Part shown: one piece after another, positions 11,278 to 23,387 of the stretch
Numbering within the stretch: position 1 is the stretch's first letter
Layout of the letters: each line of letters opens with the position of its first letter
Source of the DNA: Climacium dendroides
Taxonomy: Eukaryota > Streptophyta > Bryopsida > Hypnales > Climaciaceae
Assembly (NCBI GenBank): GCA_950106755.1
Contig: OX467090.1
Location: forward strand, 13,081,489 to 13,145,488
Direction of reading: 5' to 3'
Length of the DNA: 64,000 bases
Translations under genes and position numbers: made by a program
Notes under the pieces: model-generated
Told to the model about the DNA's origin: nothing
Seen by the model: only the letters and a program-made list of their open reading frames with translations
Database searches by the model: none

Positions 11278-12544
11278 AATGAACTTCCAACAGCACGAAA
11301 TCAACAATGAATTCTAACTTCCTAAACATGATAACCCTTAAGACTCAAGCCCACCGAGCTTTCATTGTCCATCAAGTTCACTGCATGCACTCCATGCAAT
11401 ATCTAATTTCTCAAGGAGTTACCGCAGAAAGTATGGGACATCAAGTTTGGTTTCACATTAAATTAATTCAAGATGTGAATGCTTGTGGAATATTTTAAGG
11501 AAGTACAAAACATGAATTCATTCAATTTAGACTCTTAGTAGTGTTTGCAAGTACAAAATGGTCTATGCTCCTCTCAAAACAGTTCAAGAATGTTCACTTG
11601 ATTGAACATATAATTTTATAGATTCAAAAGATTGTTCAATGGATTGCTAGAAATAGATGTTCCAATTACGGATGAAAGTGTTGAAATTTTGAAATATTAA
11701 ATTGCATGTTGAAAAACTGGCCGGGTTGACATATTACATTTATTGGATTACCGATGACGTCCAAAGTGCTTGCAGAAAGCTCGGTGGTGTAAAAGCGTGG
11801 ACCTTGCATTGCATGCCCGCATGGTGACCTCAAATAACGAGCCCATACCGACTGTCTTCACCCGCAAGGGAACTAATACGCCAAGCAACTTCATATTTTT
11901 TGTTGACGTACATGTATCTAAATTTTCCAAATCTGAATTCAGACTGGGATTAATTTACAGACCGTGAAAAACCTGAAATATCAAGTAAAGCTAGCGCACG
12001 AAAAACAATTCTGTGCAACCACAAATTTAATCGTAGACAGATCATTTGACATTTAACTTGATCCGAAAGCATGGTCTGTTGGCTTCTTGCTGACCCACGT
12101 AATCCTCACTGAGCAGCTAAATGGCTAAATATACCAACTGCAACTTAAAAACCAACAAATTACCGCCTGTCACACCCACGTCAAGGCTGCTCTCACAAAC
12201 TGCGATGGCTGCGTCTCATCTCTCTTGTGGACGACCAGGGTCCAAATTTCCTCCTTAAGGCCGGGGAAAGCTATATCATTTCAAAAATGAAATGACTACA
12301 GTGTATGCATGTTTGGACCCCGATCGAAACCCTAGAACTGGGGATTGCAACGTTTTTTCGCCACATTTTTTTACCTTACAACAACGGAGCCAAGTTTGAG
12401 CAACGTTTGGCTATGAAGGCAGTCAAATTTTGAGAGCAAAGCTTCAGAGTAACGTTTCAACAACGTTTAAGGTCGCCAGATTGTATGACAGAATGAAAAT
12501 CTTGAATCTTGAATGATCAGTAAATATTTTTCAATTTTCGATGA
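11278..12544. other. Gene-free stretch
   Basis: Unique-looking DNA of mixed composition. Small open frames near 11300 and 11770 have neither splice sites nor recognisable content. I see nothing else. Confidence 0.5.
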
Positions 12545-15500
12545 GCTTTGATTGTGGCTCCTACGATTCCTACTAGTCATAATTAAGGTTCCTACTAGTC
12601 ATTGATGTAGATATCCTCTGTACCAGAATCGAACCGAAGGGAAGATAGTGAGAGCATTGATCGAATTCATCCACGACACTCGGACATTCCTAGTGTATAA
12701 TTTAATTGATTTCTTAGTCTCGGAGACTGGATTTTATTGCTAGAACAAAACAACATGTCACTGCAGGCAGTTAGGCACGTATAATCAGTCTGGGTGTAAC
12801 CCCAATCGAAACTAAGAAATGTCAACCCGAGTTTTTCGTCTCCAAAAACATTAGAACCAACAGCTACACTACGTGCCACTTCCAGTAGTATCCCCTACGA
12901 ATCATGGATTGGCCGGAAAGACGACGTACAGAGAGAAAAAAACTGGGTAAAGTTAATGTATAATGCAACTTAACAAATTTCAATCGCAGACGGACAAAAA
13001 TAAACAGGCCCGACCAACATAGAGCTAGACGGACATCAGACTCCGATGGTGAGCAAGCCTCAACGCCTTCAGCTGGTTATCTGGTATCCGAACCCTGCAG
13101 TAATTCGGAAAGAAAAGTTACTAAACTCCACTAATGCAAAACGAGCTGAAACTAGAAACCACAGCTTCGTCCCAAAGGAGGATTGCAGTGGACATGGCGC
13201 GACCAGAAAAACACCCGGCCTCACTTCAGTATTGAATTTCTGGCTCTGCATGTTCCACATACACAGACAGAAGCAAAGAAAGCACTCCATGGTTTCACTT
13301 TGCAAATAGGACGAAATACATTCATAACAGTGAGAGCCAAACCAAGCTATGACGATGTAGCAGGAGCCCAGAAGCGGCAAGCAGCAATTAAACAAAGCAC
13401 GACATTCGTTCCGAAGAAAGATACCAACTGAAGCCCGAGATGCAAATAATATATTTGTACAAAAGCCAATCACGCCATATGCATGCTGATTGGGTTACTA
13501 GCGAGCTAGGTAGCGTACCATGCTAGTAGTGCAAGTCGCACTTGATGAGGCCGAATACTGCGCCCAACACAGAATTCAGGATTCCGCCGAGGATGCGGAG
13601 CACCGCGGTGATCTTCACCTCCAAGAAGCCGGTGACTTCGTTGTACAAGAATTCAAGCTCCGTGACGTCCTCCGGGCATTCGTATGTGCCAGTGTGCTTC
13701 CCGCCATCCAAGCCGACCACCACGACCACGATCTTCAATTCCAACTCCTCCAACTTCAGTAGCACCGTCTTGCCCACTGGGACCAAGATCCCATTCAGCC
13801 AGATGGGATCCTTGCAAGAGTTCTTGCACGAGACTTCGTGCGCATGCGAGGCCACCACTGCACCCAGCAGCAGCACCAGCACCAGGCTGGACTTCATCGC
13901 CGCCGACGTCGCCATTGCGTTCTAGCTCAGGAAGACCGCGTCGAATGGAATTCTGGTGCTTGAAAATGATGGACTGGAAGCTGCAGCTCACTGAAGTGCA
14001 GATGGGTGACTGGAGAGTGGGCTTTTGGGGTTTATGTACTTGTTGCTAGCTGCCTGGGGTAGGGGCTCGGGTGGGGACGTGGCAGGGACCGGCAAGGTGG
14101 TATATTAAGCTCCTCGATGTGGATCACGCGGGTACGTCAGCGATATCCTAACTACTAGCCCAACATAAAACTTGGCCTTTTTTTTTTGAGGTTCTGTCTG
14201 CTTGTGGGGGGTTGATTTTGTGTTTCTGGAGGTCTCCGCTCTAATTTTGGGAATCGGATCGACCGGCTATGTTGTGTAGTCTTAATAGAGGGAAAGTAGC
14301 GCGCATCACCAAGCTTGATAATTAGCTAGGGTCACCACAACATTTAATAATTGGACGAGGAAATTGGTACAATTGTACAGTATTGTCTGAACCTGCTCTA
14401 ATTCAAAACAGTGCCACGCCGGTAAATTAGTGCAACATGCATTATTAGGACATACAAATTTGTGTAGCCTAATTTTTACGGTCCGAACTTGGTGCTTCAT
14501 CCTTTTGAGACAGGTTCTAAATCGTGCCAAGTAGGGGTGTAGGGGTGCGAAGTAAAGTCCGAACTTGCAAGAATGAACACAGATGAGCTGGCCCATCCCC
14601 AGCCATTCTAATTCAGTTAAGAGCTTGATGAACTATAATTAATTGCAGTATTCAAGAATGGCAGTTTCAACGCATTCAGGGGAGCGAAAGGGAACCCCAG
14701 AGTTGGTAAACAACGTTAGGCAGACTGTTGTTGTAGGGGTTCAATATATGACATGCACGCGAATACTGATATCTAATCTGTCTTGAATCTTGATCCTGTT
14801 TTGAACTATCAAAGAAGTGTAAGCTAAAATTTCTCAAAGCATTCAACATTCTCACCTTAACCGAATTTATGTCGAAACAGACCTCGATGTGAGGTGATTC
14901 ATAGTTTCGTACAGAAAGTAACCGGTTTTTCGGCCTCTCTGCGAGCTAGTGAAATTGATAGACAATGGATTTTTTTAATGGTTCGTTCCATTTGTTCCCA
15001 AAAAAAGAAATTGATAGACAAAGCTCGTTGGTGCAGTCTGTGGTGTTCATCGAGGGTTGTCAACGACCATCACATCTTTTGGAGGGCAGGTCACGTGGAT
15101 CAGCGGATGTCGATGATCGTGTGAAGTCATTTCTGAAAGAGAGAATTATTAAATGTTTCTGTTGTCAAAAACTGATAAAAAAATCTGTTCATGCACTTGA
15201 TATCTAATCATTCTAATGTTAAGCTTGGCGCTACACAAAACAGTGAAATGAGGTTGCCCCCACACTAATTTCTTAATTTCTTGACATTTGTTGCTGTCTT
15301 AATATTTTCAGCTATCCTGTAAAAGAATCATAGAAAATGAAATTTGAAAATCAATAAAATAAAATAAAAATGAAAAATGAAATTAAAACAGCAATAAAAA
15401 TCAGTAAAAATGAATAAAAAAATGAGTGAATCCGCTCTCTAGTACCAGCATTGCTACAAAACAACTACAAAATTAGGGGAACCAAATATTAGTAGAAAAT

Positions 15501-15795
15501 AGAGACATGAACATTTTGATTTTCAATAATTTAAAAAAATCATTAAAGTGAATTCTTAAAAGGACCATTTTCTACACTTTGACGTGCTTGAATTGCACCA
15601 AATAATTCTAAAAAAAACTCTTTTTTTCATTTTAGTCTTTGCTCAAAGGGTGCATACTTTGAAACCATGTGCATGTCATACACGTCAAGAATTTGCATAA
15701 AAACTCATATCCACTACGTATAATTTTGGTCAAAACCTACTTCTCCAATTTTTGACTCCAATTTTGGGTTTTTTAGGTCAAAATAGGGATTGAGA
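12545..15795 (-). repeat. Segmental duplication, copy B (inverted)
   Basis: Reverse-complement copy of 2725-5380. It is longer because of extra DNA at about 14600-15030 and 15320-15650 that is absent from copy A. The extra blocks may be insertions here or deletions in A. It carries an intact secreted-protein gene. Confidence 0.85.
13523..13915 (-). CDS. Small secreted four-cysteine protein, copy B
   Basis: Single-exon gene, 130 residues, the same family as the gene at 3923. It has a signal-peptide-like N-terminus (residues 1-25), cysteines at 30, 34, 80 and 126, and the GLDGGKHTGTYEC motif in the middle. It differs from copy A at residues 6, 10 and 97 only. The TATA-like TACATAAAC and the 5' leader are conserved about 125 bp upstream. 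The 3' untranslated region is also conserved with copy A over several hundred bases. Both reading frame and control region are intact, so it is probably expressed. The function is unknown; secretion is inferred from the N-terminus. A 127-codon open frame on the opposite strand is a codon-bias shadow. Confidence 0.85.
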   Translation of the reverse strand: MATSAAMKSSLVLVLLLGAVVASHAHEVSCKNSCKDPIWLNGILVPVGKTVLLKLEELELKIVVVVVGLDGGKHTGTYECPEDVTELEFLYNEVTGFLEVKITAVLRILGGILNSVLGAVFGLIKCDLHY

Positions 15796-16629
15796 AAATC
15801 CAGATTAATTTCTTAGATATCAGTGTATCAAAAAAATAGAACAAAATCTATCTGTTGACAAATTGTCCACCAATTACTAGTTGTAGCAATAATTGGATAA
15901 GTTTATACCTTGTTTTTCTTTCAACAAATGTTCTTCTAGGAATTGCAAGCCTATCAATTAGGGTTGGTTTTGGTAGGATATAAATACCATTGAATACAAA
16001 AACTTTCATTTGACTCCTCACTCTTGCATTCATTAGTTTTGAGTTAATAGCAATCACTTGAATAAGCTTCCACCTTTCTTTTCTTTTAATTTTGCCAATA
16101 TTCCTTTTTAATTTTAGATTATTTAAAGTTGGTCTCAGTAGGAAGGATTACCTATCATATAAAAACAAGCATTTGGCTCTACAATTTTATACTCACTACA
16201 GTCACTAGTTGTGATAATATTAGGGTAAGTTGCACCTTCAGTTATTTTTCTTTCTTGTACATTTCAATTCATTGAACTAGATTACCACTTCAATCTATTT
16301 CTTAGACTTGTGATCAAGTAGCACACAAATACGACACTACAAATTCTTGTAGTAGCATGTAAACCTGGTGACGACCCTACAAATTCTTGAGTAGCATGTA
16401 AACCTGGTGGGCATGACAGTTTGGGGTTGATTTTGGGTTGAATTGTAATCAATAGTTGAAAAGTATATGTAGCTACTCCTCCAAAAAGAAACATGCTTGC
16501 AAATCTAGTAATTCACTGACACAATAAAATTATGTGTTCGTGTACAGGCACTTGAGAGCAGACAAAGTGAGGAGGTTTGCAAATCACATCGATTGCCAAT
16601 AAGGAAACTTTTCGACACTGCAAAGGAAG
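15796..16629. other. Gene-free stretch and 5' flank of the PAH gene
   Basis: AT-rich with no exon recognised. A short direct duplication around CTACAAATTCTTG and GTAGCATGTAAACCTGGTG lies at about 16335-16410. An acceptor-like GTGTACAG at about 16547 could end a 5' untranslated intron of the downstream gene. Confidence 0.45.
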
Positions 16630-17950
16630 ATGAACCGAATGCAGTCAGATCGTGCAACTGGACGTCCGAGGAGACCTCCACCGGAAAGCAACGCCGAGCA
16701 GCCTGGCACTTCGACCAGGGAGAGACCGCTCAACAGCGTGCAAGACTGTGCCGCACTTTTGCTGGAGGTGAAGGAGTATTTCAAGGATGTTGACCCGAGC
16801 AAGTTCACCGCTTTTGCGAACATCCTGCTGACCCAGAAACATGGAGCGGTTGGTCGTCCCTGCGTCATCAGTCAAGTGAAGGAGCTTTTCCGCGGTAAGT
16901 CTGAAATTCCACTCAAATGGCACATTTGCGACTGCCAATTGCCAAATCACGTCAGTTAGTTTCGTTGTATTGGGGCAAATCAGAATGCCAGTTTAGTAAG
17001 TTCGCTGTCCTTTTCGTCTTTTCACTTTTCATCTTGAAAACGAAATCGACAGTCCATAATTTAGCAATCCTAAATGAGACGCAAATGTAAATGGTCCTCT
17101 TATATGCCGATCCTAGTGCGTACAGTTTCCTGGAGATGAATGTTACACTTGTAGGCGCCTAGCCAGAACGGCACCAATTGTAACGAAATTGACGATTGCA
17201 CAGTCAGCGGTTTTTCCATGATGACTAGCACTGAATCGTGAATTGGAATCAGACACTCTCGTTGAATCAGTACGGTTCTGGGCTCCAAAATTTATGACAT
17301 CCATCAGCTCCAAGCTGATAAAATGAAAACCTAGCTATTAAAACCGGTTTACAGGGTTCAGGGTTTAAGGAAGTAGGGTGTAGCCAGGATTCAGCGAAAT
17401 GGATGTTACCTGAGCGATGGAGAGATAGAAGTTCAATTGTGCAAACCTTTTCGATTTCCATTGCAGATTGCTAATATAGTGGGACCTTCCTGCAGATCAC
17501 ACGGAAATGCTCAAGCTCTTCAACGAGATTCTTCAACCGGACCTCAAGATGCTAATCAAGGAGGACGTGCCGGAGGTCCAAGACCTCGCGAATCTCTATT
17601 TGGCCAAGGTCAAGGCGCGCAGCTCACCTTCAGAGTACACGACCTTCATGCACCTCCTCTACTTGCACAACGAGCGTGCGCTGACCAACGACGAATTCGA
17701 CCAGGAAGTGGAGGTGCTCTTCGCCCACTCCTGCGATTTGCTGGAAGAGTACGACTGCTTTCGACCTGACCGAGCAGCGCACGTCGTGCAATCACCTCTG
17801 CACCCTCGACATTCCGCCTTGGAGGTTTTGGAGCTCCAGAGAGAGCAGCAAAGGGAGCGGCTTCAGCGAATGTGCGAGGACGTTGCGAAACGCAAGCGAA
17901 AGGAGGAAGGGAAGATGGGCAATTTCGTTAAAATGGCGAAATTCCATTGA
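16630..17950 (+). CDS. SIN3-like protein with two PAH domains
   Basis: Two exons, 16630-16894 and 17496-17950 (GTAAGT donor, CTGCAG acceptor, phase 1), give 239 residues. Residues 36-108 (VQDCAALLLEVKEYF, FAN.L, VISQVKELFRDHTEML, FNEIL) match a paired amphipathic helix domain as in SIN3 co-repressors. Residues 113-180 (VQDLANLYLAKVK, FMHLLY, FDQEVEVLFAHSCDLL) look like a second, more diverged one. A basic, coiled-coil-like tail follows. PAH domains bind short helices of transcription factors and act in the nucleus with histone deacetylases. The protein is far shorter than full SIN3, which has further PAH domains and an HDAC-interaction region. The start is the first ATG after an in-frame TAA. 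The last 11 codons (from MGNF) come from the left end of the 28.7-kb transposon; the original end seems displaced to 46606-46644. Confidence 0.7.
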
Positions 17951-19259
17951 AATGGCGGTTTTCCGGTAGCCGAGAAGACCGGAAACTTGTTGAGATGCGG
18001 CTTGCAGGGTTCTTGAAGTGCATACTCTATTGTTTTTTTAGCGCTCATGGGATGGAATGGGGCCCCTCCCCAACTGGGAAGCTCAGATTGAGGTCATGAT
18101 GGAGGATCATACAATAAAAGACTCAAGCATTTTCGACTATTGGAAAATAGGAAAGCCAAAGAGACAGTGCAATGCGGGATTCTTTTTGGGCAATTCATTA
18201 GTCTGAGGTCTTAACTAGACTCCAGTCACTCCACGGTCTCAGAGGAAGATGGCATTGAGGGTCGGTTTAAGGTAGGGGGCTCATGAAGCGACCCTTTACG
18301 GGATGGTCGGCCTTCTTAATGGTCTTTAGATGCCTGAAATTAGTTTACTTTATTTTTCACTTGAAGCAAATCTGATTTGGAATTTAACCCAAGTGGTTTC
18401 ATATTTTTCAGAGCATTTATGAATTACTTATGAATTTTCAAAGAATTCTGCCGTAGGTACCTATTTATGATCCCTAGGCCTTGCAAAACCTACACACGTG
18501 CGGTCTGAAAACAAGCACTGTGGCATGCAAAAATATAGTAGACAAGGTTCCTAAATGTGATGTGTACTAAACCAAACTCCTAAAGTGCCAAGGCCTATTT
18601 CTGGTCCAAAAACACTCAAAACTGCCATTTTTGCTCAATTCATCCAAGGCACCAGAAAAAATAGTTTAAAGAAAATCTAACCATAGGATCTTGTACTTTA
18701 CTTGTATGAGATCACGTGGTAACAATTTCATGAAGTTTGACCATATGGATTAAAAGATATTAACATTCAAAGTTTGAGTGCATTTTTTTTCGGAATGCAC
18801 ACACATGTTTTCAGAAATGGACCCACATTGGCTCTAATTATGTCCCCTATCAAAGTATGAACAAATAATTGATAAATGATAAACCTCTTTTTCATCATCA
18901 AAGGAACATTGATTACCTAGTTACCAACCTCTTAAGGTCCATTTTAAAGCCAGCTAGGGGACGGTCTGAAGAAGAGGGTTGGAATTCCATCCACCTACCT
19001 TAGGGGACATCATCGTCCACGGAACTTGTTGCAATTTCCTCCATCGCCACTAAGAAGTTTGTGTAGCCAAATGTACATGGGAGCAAAGTCCTTGGAAGAA
19101 TTAGATTTTCGAAAAGATTGCAACAGACCATAGAATTTGATTGCCAGCTTACTACTTCCTTCACATAGAAACTAGCACCTACGCGGTCACTTGCCTATCA
19201 CAATTTCCCCAATGGAGGGATCCCCTACAACTTGTCTAATCCTTTTGTTTCAATTTCAT
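17951..19259. other. Left subterminal non-coding region of the giant element
   Basis: No exon is recognised. Two half-palindromes (GCGGTCTGAA near 18500, ACGGTCTGAA near 18970) resemble the element's palindrome. The rest is AT-rich unique DNA. Confidence 0.5.
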
Positions 19260-19504
19260 CACTACAAGAGAAAGTGTCCTAATTGACAGAAACTGACCTG
19301 AATCAACTAGTCCTAATTGACAGAAACTGACCTGAATCAACTAGTCCTAATTGACAGAAACTGACCTGAATCAACTAGTCCTAATTGACAGAAAATTGAC
19401 CTGAATCAACTAGTCCTAATTGACAGAAACTGACCTGAATCAACTAGTCCTAATTGACAGAAAATTGACAAGTTTAGACAATTCGGACACTTTCTCCTAT
19501 AGTG
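19260..19504. mobile_element. CACTA-type MITE with internal minisatellite
   Basis: It starts CACTACAAGAGAAAGTGTCC and ends with the complement of CACTATAGGAGAAAGTGTCC. The 3-bp duplication CAT lies at 19257-19259 and 19505-19507. Between the ends are about five head-to-tail copies of a 34-bp unit beginning TCCTAATTGACAGAAA, the first unit overlapping the terminal repeat. Its terminus differs from the CACTATAAG family at 813 and 1657. It is nested in the giant element and therefore younger than it. Confidence 0.88.
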
Positions 19505-19882
19505 CATCGAATACCACTCCAACGGATGGCCTTCTTGATTAGATATGCACTGAATAACGTGATATGTTTTATTCAATACTTGAACATTTGAGTCAGTCGT
19601 GGGGGTGCATTGTGGGAACAAACAATCAATGAATAAAACAGCAGGGAACAAAAAAGCTCATTAAAATCAACGTGCGTGTATGCCAACAAAAACACGGTTT
19701 TGGTTTGAAGAACAAATACTTTATTCAATTTGAATATGGATTTCTCGGAGGGATCCACCATTGTTTACATCATTCCTAGCTTCCCCTCAAAATACATGGT
19801 GCACCGACTTTCTTTCCCAGAAAGGAAGGAAGGGAGGGACGAGGAAGGAGAGGTGCCCTCCTGAAAAGGAGGTCTGACCATC

Positions 19883-20257
19883 CTACCTTATTTGGCCAAA
19901 GCTTGCACGGTGACCCATAGCTTTCCAATGCCCAGTAGCTTGCCATATGATAAGCAGCAGGGTCGGCAAATTTGCACTTAACATTTTTTCGATCGCGCCT
20001 CTTGAATCGATCGTATCCTCGCATGTGTGGGGAGTCTTCCGCTTGATCAACACCAACAAGTATCTATTTGCCAAGCATGTTGTTGAGAAGACTCTATAGG
20101 GCACTGTGAAGTCCACAATCAAATGCTGGTCAACAGCAACGCGAACCAATGTTGGCATTGCCTTTGTGCCCAATGAATCATTGTTAAATTTGTGGCTTGT
20201 GTGGTGAAGAAGCGGAAACAATGACAGGCCATCCACATTCCAATCAGGAATATTCAT
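19883..20257 (-). pseudogene. Decayed coding fragment, unknown family
   Basis: An open frame of about 124 codons on the minus strand reads coding-like (for example RVAVDQHLIVDFTVPYRVF and NRYLLVLIKRKTPHTCED). Its 5' part and upstream DNA are repeated, inverted and diverged, at about 20560-21013. There the matching stretch includes the frame at 20825 (NRCLLALEKL). Conservation of amino-acid pattern between the two suggests a real but broken gene. I do not recognise the protein, and no start or splice sites can be fixed. Confidence 0.35.
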
Positions 20258-20750
20258 AGGGGAAGTTCGCTTTATCTTTTAAGATTCCGTAGTCGCGCAT
20301 AACTGCGGGTCCTCTAGATACGGATGGGTGCCGCATTGACAGAGTGGATGCAGAGTTGACAGAGCTCCTTTGCATGACGGAGGGTAGTCAAGGGCACATC
20401 CGAACCGTATATTATTCAAGATGGGATGGCAGGAGCGACCGTCATCCATTTTCTATGCCACATCCCTTCGCGTCCGTCAGCTCGATTGGACCTGATGTAC
20501 TATTGGCGGTAATGGTAGGAGGATCGATCTATCTCAGAACTTGCTCACTGTGCACAAACGAGCTCCGTGAACACTACATCCACTCTGTCAATGCCGCACC
20601 CATCCATATGTAGAGGGCTTGCAGTTATGCGCGACCACGGAATCTTGAAAGAGAAAGCTAACTACCCCTATGAATATTCCCGATAGGAATGTGGATGGCT
20701 TGTCATTGTTCTCGCTTCTTCACCACATAGCCCGCACATAGACAGCGTCA
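20190..20750. repeat. Long inverted repeat
   Basis: Arms of roughly 180-190 bp (about 20190-20370 and 20560-20750) are reverse complements with scattered changes. Examples are GCCATCCACATTCC and TAGGAATGTGGATGGC, and CCGCATTGACAGAGTGGATG and its partner. The spacer is about 190 bp. Weaker similarity continues outward through the two coding fragments, so this is an inverted duplication of a gene end. Confidence 0.75.
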
Positions 20751-20824
20751 GAATTGGTCGGCACCGCAATTGACGAGCGTGTGTCCGAGGTTCTCATAGT
20801 GCCCTGCATGGATCTCCCAACGAC

Positions 20825-21013
20825 ATGATTGACAATAGATGCCTGCTGGCATTGGAGAAATTAATGGTGATCCGTAGATGCTTCTTGTTATTTGCAAGAG
20901 CCCTGATGATGCAATTTGAGAGGGGGCCGATTTGCTACAATGATACCAATGACACTATGCTTTGGGAAAGAGTGCTATGCTATGTAGTGATGGGGAAGCC
21001 AAACTATTCATAA
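20825..21013 (+). pseudogene. Inverted, diverged copy of the fragment at 19883
   Basis: A 62-codon open frame containing NRCLLALEKL parallels NRYLLVLIKR on the minus strand at 19883-20257, within the outward part of the inverted duplication. The upstream homologous segment is interrupted. Function unknown. Confidence 0.3.
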
Positions 21014-21445
21014 CAACGTGGATATTCTTATTTCTATATTCAATGTGGGGGGTGCACTAGAGTGTATTGTAGAGAAGAATGATGAAATGAAAATGATTTT
21101 AGAATCCAATATTCATCTACAGTTCTATAGCTCAACTATATTCTATATCCAAGGCGGAAGCTCCACGCAACCTTCCATCTTGACCTCCGCAAACGAGTCG
21201 AGGATGTCAGCCCCGGTTTAGAGCGGGCGGTCTGAACCGCTTGTAGTGGCATTCGAACCTCCACATCGACTTGCTCATTCGTTGTATGGGCTGTTGTGGG
21301 AGGAGGTCGGCTCTGCAAATGGGAATGGTGCACCCAGGATCCTACACAACAAGCCAACCGTGAGGGTCCGTCGAACAAGAGTGGCCATTCAATGACGGCA
21401 TAAATAAGCCCATGACATGTTCAGAGTGGAAATGGAGCGCAACAG

Positions 21446-21528
21446 AGTGTTCGATGGAGAAATAATTTCTCCCCATCCTAGACTACGTCATAGGGTAGGG
21501 CGGGAAAAAATTATTTCTCCATCAAAGT
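21446..21528. repeat. Short hairpin
   Basis: GATGGAGAAATAATTTCTCC and its near-complement (ending TTATTTCTCCATC) face each other across about 35 bp. A palindrome copy (CAGAGCGGGCGG-type, 21215-21238) and further gene-free DNA lie beside it in 21014-21823. Confidence 0.6.
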
Positions 21529-21823
21529 CACCCGGTAGCCCTTGCGTACCTGAATTCAGCCATCCCCATTAGCTATTGATGAGCCCACCTTACAATATGT
21601 GCATCCCGTCGCATCTCCATGCGGTCGCCGACCGCGTCCTCCATTTAAATTCGAGCGGACGTGACGTCCTGGCCTGCCTCGTCGGGGGTCATGCAACCGT
21701 CGGAGGAGCCCACCCCTTCCGTCATGTGCATCCGTCGCCGCTTGCCGCGTCCGGTGCCCACTCGGGAATCGACGGTAGCATGCCCGCCCAGAGCGTGAAC
21801 GCGTCGGCGCCCCTGCACACGCA

Positions 21824-23387
21824 TCAAGTTTTTGTGTGGGCATCAGATTTTTTTTTGGGCTTCCTCTTCCCTCTCTGTCGGGTGAAATAATCGTCCCCTT
21901 CTCTAGTGTATTTGCCGACAAAGTCCGGATATTCCAGCACGAGGTGCCTGTCCTGCCACGGGGCTACCACGCGAACGCGCAGTCCCAGATATGTTTGTCT
22001 CAAGGGTATCGTGAGGTGTCCAAAAAGTGCGTTCTGAGACACGTATTGCGACACGCTAAGACCGGATGCGAGCAGGCCTTCGAGATACGGGCGCACAGTT
22101 CCCAAGAGGGTGGAATCGTGTTCACTGCCCACATACGACAAGGGAAACACGGCGTTGTGCACGGGGTTCAGGATGCTGCTCTCCGGAGAGGAATCGATGA
22201 GGAGGGTATTGGACGAATTGGCCCGGAAGTTCTTGGTGACGAACGTCTCGGTGTCCCACACAACCTTGTGCAATACCTTCAGCCGCAGCTACCCCTCCGG
22301 ATGGTCGGGGAACTACATGTAGGTGTTCACGTCGATAGTAGGATCACATGAGATATGGGCGGGGTGCCCCGGGCAGGGTGGGTCGGGAAGGGACGGCAAG
22401 GGCGGGCACCTGCACTCCCACCACGGCCGCCTCTCGATAATGGAGGTGCAGTTCTCCAGCGCGAGGACCCGCATATAAGTGCGGTCGAAGTCGTGAAAGA
22501 GGAAATCGACCATGGGTTTGGCAACGACGGCGGGCAGCCGAGTCTAGATGGAGACGTAAAATCGATTCGTCAAGCCCGTGAGGAAGCGGTGCAAGTCGGG
22601 ACGGCAATGCATCGTGTATTTGCCGAAGACGTGGCGCCGTCGAGGGTGGTAATCCTCCTTCGAGGGCTTCGTCTTCGTGGTCGAGGGAGTTGGCTGGACG
22701 CGCCCAACGTCCTCAATTTGGGCGAGGACCCCTTCCAACTCCAGAAGGACGAAATAACTATACACAGGCAAAGCGATAGGGGGCGCCGTCGCGGACACCA
22801 GCAGTGGAGCCTGCGTATGCAAAATCCCGGCTCAAAGTCCTCTTCTTTATGAAGAAATGAAGTCCACAAAAATGAACATGCGACTCCTCAAGCTTTGCCT
22901 TGCTAAGAGAGAGACGACAACCCCCTCTCTATGAAGATCCTAGTTCTAACCTGAATGAGATGTGCACTTCCTACAAACTATTTAGGCAAGTGCTGGACAG
23001 AGACAAGGAGCAGAGGGTTGCAAGGACATGGAGTCTCACCTTTCTTACATCCGTGGGAGTGGTGGCCGCGAGAGGAGGTGGTGCCGGTGGCGCCAGGACA
23101 GCGAGAGTGTCGACATCTACGAGGGAGGGAAGCACCATCTTCATAGGTACCGGAGTGGCGACCTCATCGACAGCGGGAGCATGGACGTCTACGAGGGAAG
23201 GAGGCACTAAGTTTTGAGGCACCGGAGTGGCGACTTCCAAGTCGACAGGAGGGACGACCTCGACATCAGCAACAGCAGGAGAGCCGACTTCTATGGGAAT
23301 GGCAGGAAGGACTTCATCATTCCTCGGGGCCGAAACGGGAAGTGGGGACAACGGAGACTCGTTGTCACGTGCGAGAGCATCGACAAC
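21824..23387 (-). pseudogene. C-terminal part of the long cargo gene, with three TAG stops
   Basis: The exon at 23387-23040 opens after a TTCGGTTCAG acceptor and encodes a proline/valine/aspartate-rich repeat (VATPVP and PSLVDV each occur twice). It joins in phase to 22810-21824 over a 229-bp intron (GTGAGA donor, ACGCAG acceptor). The second exon reads through TAG at 22544-22546, 22313-22315 and 22289-22291 in one frame, covering LHRFLTGLTNRFYVSI, PMVDFLFHDFDRTYM and LVLEYPDFVGKYTREGDDYF. It ends in a basic tail (KRKPKKK). Each stop is one C-to-T change from CAG. It may be the 3' end of the gene starting at 29580, since a weak GTGGGT donor near 23770 would join it in phase. It could also be a separate gene. 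Family not recognised. Confidence 0.5.

Noticed and set aside
13542..13925. Open frame of 127 codons opposite the secreted-protein gene (also at 54183-54566 and 3913-4206)
   Set aside because: It lies antisense to a better coding frame and exists only because of codon bias; in copy A it is shorter and begins differently.
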